Source: Mycolicibacterium senegalense
Lineage (GTDB): Bacteria; Actinomycetota; Actinomycetes; Mycobacteriales; Mycobacteriaceae
DNA length: 64,000 nt
Direction: 5' to 3'
Assembly: GCF_019645875.1 (NCBI RefSeq)
Contig: NZ_CP081000.1
Span: 1,364,001 to 1,428,000 of the forward strand
Shown: positions 19,011-28,067 of the stretch, piece after piece
Numbering within the stretch: position 1 is the stretch's first letter
How the letters are laid out: each line of letters starts with the position of its first letter
Notes under the pieces: model-generated
Databases searched by the model: none
The model's input: only the letters and a program-made list of their open reading frames with translations
What the model was told of the DNA's origin: nothing
Made by a program: the position numbers and the translations under genes

Positions 19011-20726
19011 ATGTACACCTTGCTGCTCATCGGATTCCTCGGCGGTCTCGTCACCGGCATCTCGCCGTGCATCCTGCCGGTACTGCCCGTGATCTTCTTC
19101 TCGGGTGCGCAGAGTGCCCGCGTGACCGAATCGGACGGCGCGACAATCGTTGCGGCGAAGCCGACATTGGCCGAGACACTGCGGCCCTATCGGGTGATCG
19201 CCGGGCTGGTGTTGAGCTTCAGCGTGGTGACGCTGGCCGGCTCGGCACTGCTGCAGCTGTTGCACCTGCCTCAGGACGCGCTGCGCTGGGCGGGCTTGCT
19301 GGCGCTGACGCTGATCGGGTTTGGCTTGATCTTCCCGCGCTTCGAGCAGTTGCTGGAGAAGCCGTTCAGCCGGATCCCGCAGAAGCAGTTCGCCTCCGGG
19401 AGTAGCGGTTTCGGCCTTGGCCTGGCGCTCGGTGTGCTCTATGTGCCGTGCGCGGGTCCGGTGCTCGCGGCGATCGTGGTTGCGGGTGCGACCGGTTCGA
19501 TCGGCGCCAGCACGGTCGTGCTCACCTTGTCGTTCGCCGTGGGTGCCGCGCTGCCTCTGCTGGTCTTCGCGTTGGCGGGCCGGCGGGTGGCCGAGCGGGT
19601 CAACGCTTTTCGTCGTCAGCAGCGCAAGATCCGGCTGATCGGTGGCATCGTGATGCTGGTCTTCGCGGTGGCGCTGGCTGCCGACGTGCCGGCGAAGTTG
19701 CAGCGGGCCATCCCGGATTACACCAGCGGGTTGCAGGATCGGGTCGCCACCGCCGGTGAGGTTCAGGACAAGCTGAGTCCGACCGGCAGCGGGGAGTTGT
19801 CGAAGTGCATCGAGGGTGCGGAGGAGCTTCAGAACTGCGGGGCGGCACCGGACATCACCGGGATCGCCCAGTGGCTCAACACGCCCGACGGCGCGCCGGT
19901 GGACCTCAAGTCGCTGCGCGGCAGGGTGGTGCTGATCGATTTCTGGGCGTACTCGTGCATCAACTGCCAGCGGGCGATTCCCCACGTCGTCGACTGGTAC
20001 GGCAGGTACAAGGACTCCGGCCTGAGTGTGATCGGGGTGCACACGCCGGAGTACGCGTTCGAGCGGGTTCCCGGCAATGTGGCGAAAGGGGCGGCCGACT
20101 TGCGCATCACCTATCCGGTGGCCCTGGACAACTCGTACTCGACGTGGACGAACTTCGAGAACCGGTATTGGCCGGCCGAGTACCTGATCGATGCGAATGG
20201 CGTTGTGCGGCATATGAAGTTCGGTGAGGGGGGTTACGACACGACGGAACGGTTGATCCGCGAGCTGCTCACCGACGCGAAGAACACCAGCTTGCCGGCC
20301 CCGGTGAATGCGCCCGATGTCACGCCGACGTCGGCGCTCACGCCCGAGACGTATCTCGGGGTCGGCAAGGAGATCAACTATGCCGGCGGCGGGACGTACG
20401 ACGAGGGCGACGTGGTCTTCGATTACCCGAAGAACCTGCCGGCGGACTCGTTCGCGCTGCGCGGACCGTGGCACCTGGACTACCAGGGCGCGACGGCCAA
20501 CGGCGCCGGTTCAGCCATCAAGCTCGACTATCAGGCCAGAAACGTCTATCTCGTCGTGGGTGGCTCCGGCACCGTGACGGTGCTGCGCGGGGGTGAGACG
20601 ACGACCGTGCCGGTCAGTGGCCCGCCCACCCTGCGGCAGATCGTCAGTGACCGCGACGTGCATCGTGGCGAGATCGAGGTCCGGTTGAGCCAAGGGCTGC
20701 AGGCGTTCTCGTTCACCTACGGGTGA
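19011..20726 (+). CDS. dipZ: DipZ: CcdA-like membrane domain fused to thioredoxin-like domain
   Basis: 571 aa. Residues 1-220 are a CcdA/DsbD-like electron-conducting membrane domain with paired motifs [13 protein letters not shown] and [11 protein letters not shown], whose cysteines carry electrons across the membrane. Around residues 280-430 is an exported thioredoxin/TlpA-like domain with active site SCINCQ. The last 130 residues form a beta-rich, carbohydrate-binding-like module as in mycobacterial DipZ. It should supply reducing power for exported disulfides. Beside an Mpt83-like gene and just before sigK-rskA, it forms a complete SigK regulon in one place. Confidence 0.93.
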   Translation: MYTLLLIGFLGGLVTGISPCILPVLPVIFFSGAQSARVTESDGATIVAAKPTLAETLRPYRVIAGLVLSFSVVTLAGSALLQLLHLPQDALRWAGLLALTLIGFGLIFPRFEQLLEKPFSRIPQKQFASGSSGFGLGLALGVLYVPCAGPVLAAIVVAGATGSIGASTVVLTLSFAVGAALPLLVFALAGRRVAERVNAFRRQQRKIRLIGGIVMLVFAVALAADVPAKLQRAIPDYTSGLQDRVATAGEVQDKLSPTGSGELSKCIEGAEELQNCGAAPDITGIAQWLNTPDGAPVDLKSLRGRVVLIDFWAYSCINCQRAIPHVVDWYGRYKDSGLSVIGVHTPEYAFERVPGNVAKGAADLRITYPVALDNSYSTWTNFENRYWPAEYLIDANGVVRHMKFGEGGYDTTERLIRELLTDAKNTSLPAPVNAPDVTPTSALTPETYLGVGKEINYAGGGTYDEGDVVFDYPKNLPADSFALRGPWHLDYQGATANGAGSAIKLDYQARNVYLVVGGSGTVTVLRGGETTTVPVSGPPTLRQIVSDRDVHRGEIEVRLSQGLQAFSFTYG

Positions 20727-20754
20727 CCGGCGATGAGCGTCGCCGAATCCGCGC

Positions 20755-20760
20755 TAGGCT
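20755..20760 (+). promoter_or_regulatory. -10 box for leaderless sigK transcript
   Basis: TAGGCT lies 8 nt before ATG 20769, a spacing that would start transcription at the start codon. No clear -35 element is seen. The same TAGGCT occurs before 24622 and 47111. Confidence 0.5.
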
Positions 20761-20768
20761 ACCCATCG

Positions 20769-21332
20769 ATGGCCCGATCGCCGGACGTGAGCACCGTACT
20801 CGACGCCCAACTGCGCCGCGTGGCGCGCGGCGACGCCGAAGCATTCGAAGCACTGTACGACGCCACCAACGCCCGGGTGTACGGATTGATCCTGCGCATC
20901 CTGCGCGACCCCGGTTACAGCGAAGAGACAGCACAGGACGTCTATGCACAGGTGTGGCGCAACGCGTCGGACTACGACCCGCGGCAGGGTTCGGCGCTGG
21001 CGTGGCTCATGACCCTGGCGCACCGCCGCGCGGTGGACCGGGTGCGGTCGGAGGTGGCCTCGAGCCGGCGAGAGGCGCGTTACGTCGCGGCGAGCACAGA
21101 ACCCGCCAACGATGTGGTCGCCGATTCGGCGATCCGGTCCGACGAGCGACGGCAGGTCCTTGACTGCCTGGGATCCCTGACCGATCTGCAGCGGGAGGTG
21201 ATCGAGCTCGCGTATTACGACGGGTTGACCTATCCGCAGGTGTCCGAGCGGCTGTCGGCCAGTCTGGGCACGGTCAAAACCCGGATGCGTGACGGACTGC
21301 GCCGGCTGCGTGATTGCCTGGGGGTGCCATGA
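20769..21332 (+). CDS. sigK: ECF sigma factor SigK
   Basis: 187 aa, the same length as M. tuberculosis SigK when ATG 20769 is used. Region 2 contains VYGLILRILRDPGYSEETAQDVYAQVW split over helices 2.1-2.4 and the conserved GSALAWLMTLAHRRAVDRVR; region 4 contains VIELAYYDGLTYPQVSERL, then GTVKTRMRDGLRRLR. SigK is held by the membrane anti-sigma RskA and drives mpt83, dipZ and mpt70 in M. tuberculosis. Here its likely targets are immediately upstream. ATG 20733 is possible, but the 12 extra residues do not fit the family. Confidence 0.93.
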   Translation: MARSPDVSTVLDAQLRRVARGDAEAFEALYDATNARVYGLILRILRDPGYSEETAQDVYAQVWRNASDYDPRQGSALAWLMTLAHRRAVDRVRSEVASSRREARYVAASTEPANDVVADSAIRSDERRQVLDCLGSLTDLQREVIELAYYDGLTYPQVSERLSASLGTVKTRMRDGLRRLRDCLGVP

Positions 21333-22015
21333 CAGCAGATTCCGAGCTGCCGGATCTGGCGGCGGCCTACGCGTTGGACGCGGTGTCCGACACCGAGCGC
21401 GCCGACATCGAACGCCGGCTGGCCGACGCCCCCACCGAGGTCGCCGAGGCGTTCCGCGCCGAGGTACGTGCGGTGCGCGAGACGATGGCCAATGCGTCAT
21501 CGGCGACCGCGGTGACGCCGCCGGCGGCGCTGCGACAACGGGCACTTGCGATTTCACGCGAACCCCGCCGCGGCGGGTTCCGTTGGCGCGCGGCAGTACT
21601 TGCGGCCGCCGCTGCTGTGGTGGTCGCGGCAGCAGGCTTCGGCGCGGGCCTGGCGCTCCGCCCCTTGAGCGCCCCGACGACCGCGGAACAGGTGCTCTCG
21701 GCGGGCGATGTCCGCACGGCCACAGCGCAACTCAGCGCCGGTGGGACGGCGACGTTCATGTACTCCCGTGACGAACGCAGCGGTGTCCTGGTGATGAACA
21801 ATGCGGCGCCGCCACCGCCGGGGATGGTCTATCAGATGTGGCTGATGACCGATCAGGGGCCGAAGTCCGCGGGCATGATGCCGCAAATGTTGCCCTCAAC
21901 CACTGCCATGGTGCACGACCTGGGGGATTCGACCGCGTTGGCGTTCACCGTGGAGCCTGATGGGGGGTCGGCGCAACCGACCGGCGAGATGATGGCGCGG
22001 CTTTCGTTGACGTGA
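21329..22015 (+). CDS. rskA: anti-sigma-K factor RskA
   Basis: 228 aa. Cytoplasmic N-terminal domain (LAAAYALDAVSDTERADIER and VRAVRETMA) that binds SigK, one transmembrane helix around residues 95-115 (AAVLAAAAAVVVAAAGFGAG), and an extracytoplasmic domain with GMVYQMWLMTDQGPKSAG and ALAFTVEPDGGSAQPTG. It is processed by regulated proteolysis in the known system. The start ATG 21329 overlaps the sigK stop as ATGA, so the pair is translationally coupled. Confidence 0.93.
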   Translation: MTADSELPDLAAAYALDAVSDTERADIERRLADAPTEVAEAFRAEVRAVRETMANASSATAVTPPAALRQRALAISREPRRGGFRWRAAVLAAAAAVVVAAAGFGAGLALRPLSAPTTAEQVLSAGDVRTATAQLSAGGTATFMYSRDERSGVLVMNNAAPPPPGMVYQMWLMTDQGPKSAGMMPQMLPSTTAMVHDLGDSTALAFTVEPDGGSAQPTGEMMARLSLT

Positions 22016-22031
22016 GGTCGGGGCCGGCTTC

Positions 22032-24392
22032 TCAGTCCAACTTCGTCGCCATCTCGAGCCGGTCCATACCCGTCGGTTCGTCGTAGGCGCCGAACTTGAA
22101 GGTCACCGATTCGAACTTGCCGGTGAACGGGAACGGCGCCTTGTCGGCGTAGTCGTCGCACACCGGTGACACGTTGTCCATGCCGACGTCGAAGCACTCG
22201 GTCCCGCAGCGCTGCGGTACCTGGCGTTCGATGCGGGTCTGTGCCACCTGGTTGCCGTCGACCGAAACCGTCACGGACGCCGGGCATCCGGGTTGCGGAC
22301 TGTCGGGTTCGAAGTCGACCACAATGACGTGTTTTCCGGGCGTCAGCGGTTCCTCGGCCGTTGCGTCGTACCTGTCGAGGCCGAAATAGTTGTAGTGGTA
22401 CCGGACTTTGCCCTCCCACAGGAACAACGCAAACCCTGCGGCATCACCGCCGAGCGCGGCGAGCACGCCCTCGGCGCCGCCGTCGGGTACCTCAACCGGC
22501 ACCGTGATCTGGTGCGGCACCCCGACCATCTTGGGTGCCGACCCTTCCGGTAACCGGATCATGCCCGGGTAGAACGTGACTTCCTCGCGGCCGGTGAAGA
22601 AGCTCGGTCGCAGGGTGACATCGAGTCGTTCGGCGAAGCGGTCGTCGATGGGCAAGACGTTGTACTTGGCCGCTTCGGCCAGGAACATATCTTGCAGCTC
22701 AGCGAGTTTCGCGGGCTCCCGCTCGGCGAGGTCGACCGATTGGCTGAAGTCCTCGGCGATGTTGTACAGCTCCCACTTGTCGTCGTCGTAGGAGAAGGTT
22801 CCTGAGGTTTCCCAGGGCAGCCGGCCGTGCCGGACAGAGGCGATCCAACCGTCGTGATACATCGCGCGGTTGCCCATCATTTCGAAGTATTGTTTGTCGT
22901 GCCTGCTCGTGGCGGCACCGTCGGCGAATGAGTAGGCGAAGCTGGTTCCTTCGATGGGCCGCTGTATGTATCCGTTTACCTCAACCGGTTCCCGGACCCC
23001 GACGACCTCCAAAAGGGTTGGCAGAACGTCGATCACGTGGTGGAACTGCGAACGCACGGCGCCGTGGTCGGAGATCTTTTCGGGCCAGGAGACGATCATG
23101 CTGTTGCGGGTGCCGCCGAAGTGTGAGGCCACCTGCTTGGTCCACTGGAAGGGCGTGTCGCCGGCGTGTGCCCAGCCCACCGCGTAATGCGGGGAGGTGC
23201 CTGGCAGGCCCCAACGGTCCATGAACCGCAGGGATTCCTCGATGGAAGGCTGGTGGCCGTTGAGGCTCATGATCTCGTTGGGCGTGCCGATCAGCGAACC
23301 TTCGCCTGATGACCCGTTATCGCCGATGATGTAGATGACGATGGTGTTGTCGAGTTCCCCGATGGCGTCGATGGCATCGACGACGCGACCGACCTCGTAG
23401 TCGGTGTGCTCCAGGAAGTCGGCGAAATTCTCGGCCTGCCGGGCGAACAGCGCTTGATGTTCGGCGGGCTGGCTGTCCCACGACGGAATCTGCTCGGGGC
23501 GTTCGGTGAGTTGGGTGCCGGCCGGGATGATGCTCATGTCCAGTTGGTTCTGGTGCACGGTCTTGCGGTACTCGTCCCACCCCATGTCGAAGCGACCTTG
23601 GTTGCGGCCCCGCCAGTCCAGCGGCGGTTGATGCGGCGCGTGTGCCGCGCCCGTCGAGAAGTATCCGAAGAACGGCCGGTCGGGAGCGATCGTTTTCTGC
23701 GCCTGGATCCAGGCGATGGCATCGTCCGCGAGGTCGCGGGTGAGCTGGTAACCGTCCTCGGGTCGCGCCGGCGGTTCGACGGGTGTGGTGTTGCGGATCA
23801 GCGATGGATAGAACTGATCGGTCTCTCCGGAGATGAAGCCGTAGAAATAGTCGAAACCCTGGTTGGTGGGCCAGTTGTCGAACGGTCCCGCCGGGCTGGT
23901 CTGATTGTCGGGGACGTTGTGGTTCTTGCCCCACCAGGCGCAGGTGTACCCAGCCTGTTTGAGCAGTTCGCCCATCGTTGCGCAGCTCTTGGGGATGATG
24001 CCGCAGTAGCCGGGGTAGCCGGTGGCCATCTCCTGGATGACGCCCGTGGCCACCGAGTGGTGATTACGGCCGGTCAGTAGCGCGGCCCGCGTGGGCGAGC
24101 ATAGGGCGGTGGTGTGGAACTGGTTGTAGAACAGGCCCCGTTTGTGCAGGCGCTCGGCGGTCGGCATGCGCACCAGGCCGCCGTTGACGCTCGGCCAGCC
24201 GAACCCGACATCGTCGAGCAGAACCAGCAGGATGTTGGGCGAACCCGCCGGGGCCTGGCGCACCGGCGGAAAGTCCGGTGTCGAATCCTGCGCGTACAGG
24301 TTGATGGTGGCGTTGGGAAACGTCCACTCCGGCTCCGGCAGGTGATACCGATCCAGATGCAACGGGAATGCGGAATTCGGATCCTCAGCCAT
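22032..24392 (-). CDS. type I sulfatase (arylsulfatase family)
   Basis: 786 aa. The sulfatase signature CSPTR starts at Cys98, which must be turned into formylglycine; metal ligands are in LLDDVGFGWPS near residue 60 and in IIGDNGSSGEG. The C-terminal 200 residues are a beta-rich domain also present in mycobacterial AtsA. No signal peptide is visible, so it should act in the cytoplasm. It is a paralogue of atsA at 38325. I set the start at ATG 24392 (MAEDPNSAFPLHLDRYHLPE); 51 more codons are open upstream but do not resemble the family. Convergent with rskA. Confidence 0.9.
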   Translation of the reverse strand: MAEDPNSAFPLHLDRYHLPEPEWTFPNATINLYAQDSTPDFPPVRQAPAGSPNILLVLLDDVGFGWPSVNGGLVRMPTAERLHKRGLFYNQFHTTALCSPTRAALLTGRNHHSVATGVIQEMATGYPGYCGIIPKSCATMGELLKQAGYTCAWWGKNHNVPDNQTSPAGPFDNWPTNQGFDYFYGFISGETDQFYPSLIRNTTPVEPPARPEDGYQLTRDLADDAIAWIQAQKTIAPDRPFFGYFSTGAAHAPHQPPLDWRGRNQGRFDMGWDEYRKTVHQNQLDMSIIPAGTQLTERPEQIPSWDSQPAEHQALFARQAENFADFLEHTDYEVGRVVDAIDAIGELDNTIVIYIIGDNGSSGEGSLIGTPNEIMSLNGHQPSIEESLRFMDRWGLPGTSPHYAVGWAHAGDTPFQWTKQVASHFGGTRNSMIVSWPEKISDHGAVRSQFHHVIDVLPTLLEVVGVREPVEVNGYIQRPIEGTSFAYSFADGAATSRHDKQYFEMMGNRAMYHDGWIASVRHGRLPWETSGTFSYDDDKWELYNIAEDFSQSVDLAEREPAKLAELQDMFLAEAAKYNVLPIDDRFAERLDVTLRPSFFTGREEVTFYPGMIRLPEGSAPKMVGVPHQITVPVEVPDGGAEGVLAALGGDAAGFALFLWEGKVRYHYNYFGLDRYDATAEEPLTPGKHVIVVDFEPDSPQPGCPASVTVSVDGNQVAQTRIERQVPQRCGTECFDVGMDNVSPVCDDYADKAPFPFTGKFESVTFKFGAYDEPTGMDRLEMATKLD

Positions 24393-24519
24393 GAATTCGA
24401 TCTTGTCAGCGGGCGCGCCGCTATGCCAGGAATTCGCGCGAATCCGTCTGCATGCGTTGATGATTAAATCGGTCGATCGGGCAGTACGCGATGCGCCGGA
24501 AACAATTGTGGGCGAATGA

Positions 24520-24533
24520 ATCACTTTGGTGAT
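24520..24533. promoter_or_regulatory. palindromic site between sulfatase and BcsB-like operon
   Basis: ATCACTTTGGTGAT is a perfect 5-4-5 palindrome in the 229-bp divergent gap, in an unusually AT-rich patch. It could be an operator for either side. Confidence 0.35.
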
Positions 24534-24608
24534 CGATGCAGGCACGGAGCCACCAAGGATCGGGCACGAAATTTCGCATTAGGCAAGCCAACAATGCGCG
24601 CGAGGGCT

Positions 24609-24614
24609 TAGGCT
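24609..24614 (+). promoter_or_regulatory. -10 box for leaderless BcsB-like operon transcript
   Basis: TAGGCT sits 7 nt before GTG 24622. No ribosome site precedes the GTG, consistent with a leaderless mRNA. Confidence 0.5.
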
Positions 24615-24621
24615 ACTTCGA

Positions 24622-26547
24622 GTGACTGCCCGGATAACTCGACTGTTTGCCGCAGCAATCGTCGCTTCGGTGGCCATCACGCCCGGCACCGCCGCGGCCG
24701 CTCCAGGCGATGATCCGTCGCTGGTGAGTACCCCGACATTGAACTTGCGGACGCTAGGACTGAATCCAGATATCGCGCTCTATGGCATTCAGGGCTCGCA
24801 GACCCTGACGATCCCGGTGCCGCGCGGACTGATCCCCGCCGAGCTGGTCGCCACGGCGCAACTTCCGGTGAACACCCGCGGCGGCACCCTTGAGGTGAGC
24901 CAGGATCAGCGGGTCTTGTCGCGGGTGCCATTGCCGCCGGATCAATCGCCGATCACGATTCCGCTGGCCGGCGCCCGGGTGGTGGAAAATGCGGTCACGG
25001 TGCAACTGACCAGCTATTTGACCGTGCCGGACGAATACTGCGCATACGACCCGACGAACCCGCTGCGGTTGATCAACAGCGACGTCGCATTCACGGGTAC
25101 AGAACAACCGCCGACGGTGATCGCTGATTTCTTGCCGCCGGTGCTGAGCAAGCTCACTCTGTTCGTCCCGCCCGATCCGTCGCAATCCGAGTCCGATGCC
25201 GCAATCCGCATCGCGACGGCGGTGGTGGCGCGGTACGGCCTGCAACGTCCCGCCGTCGACATCGTGACGACCGACGGCGGTCCGGTAGCTCGGCCACAGC
25301 CACTGGAGCGGCAGGTGATCGTGCGCGAGGGCGATGCGCCCGGGCTGAGTCTGCAGGGCCCCAATGGGGTTCCGGCCCTGCTCATCTCGGGTCCTGCCGG
25401 AGAGGTCACGAACCAGGCCCGGTTGCTGTCCAGTGACATCTCGCAGCTTGCCGTGCAGTCGAAGGCCGTGGTGGGGCCACTGTCCAGTACCCCGCAGCTG
25501 CCGCCCGACCACACCACGATCCGTAAGCTCGGCCAGCCCGGCGTCAACGCCACCGCGCTGGTCAATCCCCGCGTCACCGTCCCGCTGGACCAGACCCGGC
25601 TTGGCCGAGCGGTGCGCGATGTGAGAGTTCACCTGCAGGGGTCGTACACCCCGTTGCCGGCCAGCATCGCCGGCCAGGTGGTGGTCAGCATCGGTGGGCA
25701 GACCATCGACCGTTGGTCTACCGAGGCCAACGGCAGGATCGATCGGTGGGTCGACGTACCGGACTGGCTTCTGCAGCGCTACACCAATCTGGACATCGCG
25801 GTCGACGCTGCGGGCAACACCGGTCGGTGCGGCGAGTTCCAGCCGATCACCCTGACCATCGACGGCGAAACCCCGGTGGAGACCAAGCTGGCCAAACCTC
25901 CTGTCCCGGCCGGCTTCCAGTCGTTGCCGCAGGCTTTGATGCCGCGGGTGGTGATAGGGATGGACTCAGGGTTCGCCAACCTGCGTCGTGCGGTACAGAT
26001 CCTGACGGGGCTGCAGCGCCTGAGCTCACGTCCCTTCGACGCCGAGGTCCGCTCGCTGGGCGATGCCGTCGCCTCGCCCAGCCCCGCGCTGCTGATCAGT
26101 GCCGACGGCTGGAACGACGAGCGGATCGCGCTGCCCGTCGCGGTGAATTCCGAGGGCGTGATCACCGTCGAAAACGTTGATGGATCGGGTAACTCATCCA
26201 CCCTGACGCTCGATCCGACAGTGGGCTTCGGATCCCTGCAGACCGTTTACACAGGTGGACGCTCGTTGCTGATCGCCACCTCCAGCCAAGCGCCCCAGGA
26301 GCTGGACCGGCTGCTGAACTGGCTGGACGGCGACGTCATGCGGTGGTCCGGCCTGTCGGGCAATGCCGCACTGGCCATGCCGGGCCGGGCGCCGTTCACT
26401 CTGACCACTGAGGCTGCTCAGCAGGAAAGCGCTGCGGCCGGTGCTCACAAGGAACTGCGGCTGTGGGTTGGCGTCGGCGCCGTGGTGCTCGCGGCGCTGG
26501 GGGCAGGGCTGGTCGCATGGCGTGGGCGGTCCCGGGGACAGTCGTGA
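24622..26547 (+). CDS. BcsB-like exopolysaccharide synthase accessory protein
   Basis: 641 aa. An N-terminal signal peptide (RLFAAAIVASVAITPGTAAAA) leads to a large extracytoplasmic beta-rich region and a single C-terminal transmembrane helix (LWVGVGAVVLAALGAGLVAW) followed by a basic tail. This is the layout of BcsB, the protein that guides the nascent glucan away from the BcsA synthase. Internal features such as the paired STPTLNLRTLGL and PADELVAT-like strands and the SLPQALMPRVVIGMD region fit that family. It is translationally coupled (GTGA) to the next gene, and a BcsA-like glycosyltransferase lies two genes on. Polymer made is unknown. Confidence 0.78.
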   Translation: MTARITRLFAAAIVASVAITPGTAAAAPGDDPSLVSTPTLNLRTLGLNPDIALYGIQGSQTLTIPVPRGLIPAELVATAQLPVNTRGGTLEVSQDQRVLSRVPLPPDQSPITIPLAGARVVENAVTVQLTSYLTVPDEYCAYDPTNPLRLINSDVAFTGTEQPPTVIADFLPPVLSKLTLFVPPDPSQSESDAAIRIATAVVARYGLQRPAVDIVTTDGGPVARPQPLERQVIVREGDAPGLSLQGPNGVPALLISGPAGEVTNQARLLSSDISQLAVQSKAVVGPLSSTPQLPPDHTTIRKLGQPGVNATALVNPRVTVPLDQTRLGRAVRDVRVHLQGSYTPLPASIAGQVVVSIGGQTIDRWSTEANGRIDRWVDVPDWLLQRYTNLDIAVDAAGNTGRCGEFQPITLTIDGETPVETKLAKPPVPAGFQSLPQALMPRVVIGMDSGFANLRRAVQILTGLQRLSSRPFDAEVRSLGDAVASPSPALLISADGWNDERIALPVAVNSEGVITVENVDGSGNSSTLTLDPTVGFGSLQTVYTGGRSLLIATSSQAPQELDRLLNWLDGDVMRWSGLSGNAALAMPGRAPFTLTTEAAQQESAAAGAHKELRLWVGVGAVVLAALGAGLVAWRGRSRGQS

Positions 26548-28067
26548 CCGCGGCGCTGCAGGGCACCCGGCGCGACTGGGAACGGCTGGCGCAGTGGTGG
26601 TTCGGTTTACCCCCGACAGTTCGGTTGGTGGCGCGCTGGGCGCTGATCGGCGTGCTCACGGTTGTGGCATTCCGCGCGAGCCTGCAGAACCTGGTCGAGA
26701 CCACTCTGGCCGGAGGTCTCATCGGCTATGTCTGGATGGTGCCGATCGCCGCCGGCCTCGCGGCGTTGGGCGTGAACTTTCGCCGACGCACCGAACTGCC
26801 GATCCACGATCGGCAAACCGACGTCATCGTCGGGGTGATCGGGCTCGGGCTGGCGCTCATGGTCCAGGGTGTTCTGCTGAAGCGCTATTCGGAGTTCTTC
26901 CATCTGATGCGGCTGGATCTGCTGGCGCTGTGGCTGTTCGTGCTCAGCAGCAGCTTCGTGCTGTTCGGCGTGCGCCCGGTTGCCAGATTCGGGTGGGTAT
27001 GGGTGCTGTTGTCGCTGATCTCCGCGTTGCCCTATCAGGTTGTCGTCATCGCGCTGGGCGGCGGGAACTTCGCCGCCGGGGTCGGCACCCTGCTGATCGC
27101 GGCCGCCGCCACCGCCATCGCGGTGGGCCGTACGCGTAAACGCGCGGTGGTCGGTGCGCTCGCCGCATTCGGGTTCGGTTTCATCATCCTGTTCGTGATG
27201 GACAAGCTGTGGCCGCACGCGCCGGTCATCGTCTATCAGATGATTCCCTCGATCGCCTCGATCGTCGCGGTGGGGATCGCAGCCTTTGTCTACACGCGCC
27301 GCGGTCAACCAAAAGGCCTGCTCGTCCGTAAGATCGAACCCCTTGCCGCCAGACAGATCTGGACATCAATTCCACTGGTCGTCGCGGTAGCCGTTGCGCT
27401 CTCGTTGATGCCGCTGCCAAAGCAGCTGAGTGCTACGACGATCAGCCGCAGCGCCCCATACGACCTGAGGCCTGGTATGCGGCTGGCGGCACCTCCTGGC
27501 TGGTCGGTCACCGGCGAGCAGCAGTACACCGGGGTGAAGCGGTATTACGGTGATGAAGCCGTACTCATTCGCCAGCGGATGACCGCGGATGTCGGAGATC
27601 CCCGGTTCGACAAACTGTCCGCGCGGCGAAACCTGATGGTGGACAGCATCGTCAGTGAATTGCCGTTCTCCTTCGACGCGTACCCGGGACAGGTGCTCTA
27701 TGACACCACCGGAACCCGGCTCAGCAGACCGCAACCGGTTGACCTCGGCCACGGGGTGACGGGGAAGCTCTTCTCGGCAATCGACGACCGGCTCCTGGTG
27801 AGCTGGGATGTGCTGCGCTTCGCCTGGGGTGACGACAAAGAGGATCAGGTCATCGACATCTTCGCGGTCGACAACCACCTACCCGACGCGCCGTTCCCCA
27901 ATCCGCAGCGAGGCTTGGTCTCCACGTTGCGAAACCTGTTCACGGTGCTGTTCCGTGGCAATTCCGTTTTGGTGCAACGCAAACCGGCATACAAAGATGC
28001 CGAGCTGCTCACCGAGTTCGGCCGTGCCCTGGTGGCGGAAGCGTTTGTGAAAGGGGCCGGTCAATGA
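26544..28067 (+). CDS. polytopic membrane protein with extracytoplasmic C-terminal domain, exosortase/EpsI-like layout
   Basis: 507 aa. Roughly the first 290 residues hold 8-9 predicted membrane helices; the C-terminal 200 residues are soluble (from about PYDLRPGMRLAAPPGWSVTG). The pattern of a GYVWMVPIAAGLAAL helix, then LWLFVLSSSFVLFGVRPVARF, resembles exosortases, and the tail resembles EpsI-type domains. No cysteine is present, so the exosortase active site is missing and proteolysis is not expected. I do not recognise a named family. Start GTG 26544 overlaps the upstream stop; ATG 26517 would extend it by nine residues. Confidence 0.6.
   Translation: MTAALQGTRRDWERLAQWWFGLPPTVRLVARWALIGVLTVVAFRASLQNLVETTLAGGLIGYVWMVPIAAGLAALGVNFRRRTELPIHDRQTDVIVGVIGLGLALMVQGVLLKRYSEFFHLMRLDLLALWLFVLSSSFVLFGVRPVARFGWVWVLLSLISALPYQVVVIALGGGNFAAGVGTLLIAAAATAIAVGRTRKRAVVGALAAFGFGFIILFVMDKLWPHAPVIVYQMIPSIASIVAVGIAAFVYTRRGQPKGLLVRKIEPLAARQIWTSIPLVVAVAVALSLMPLPKQLSATTISRSAPYDLRPGMRLAAPPGWSVTGEQQYTGVKRYYGDEAVLIRQRMTADVGDPRFDKLSARRNLMVDSIVSELPFSFDAYPGQVLYDTTGTRLSRPQPVDLGHGVTGKLFSAIDDRLLVSWDVLRFAWGDDKEDQVIDIFAVDNHLPDAPFPNPQRGLVSTLRNLFTVLFRGNSVLVQRKPAYKDAELLTEFGRALVAEAFVKGAGQ

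Noticed and set aside
18870..20474. 534-aa minus-strand open frame opposite dipZ
   Set aside because: Shadow of dipZ; no domain, and it would cross both SigK-type promoters.
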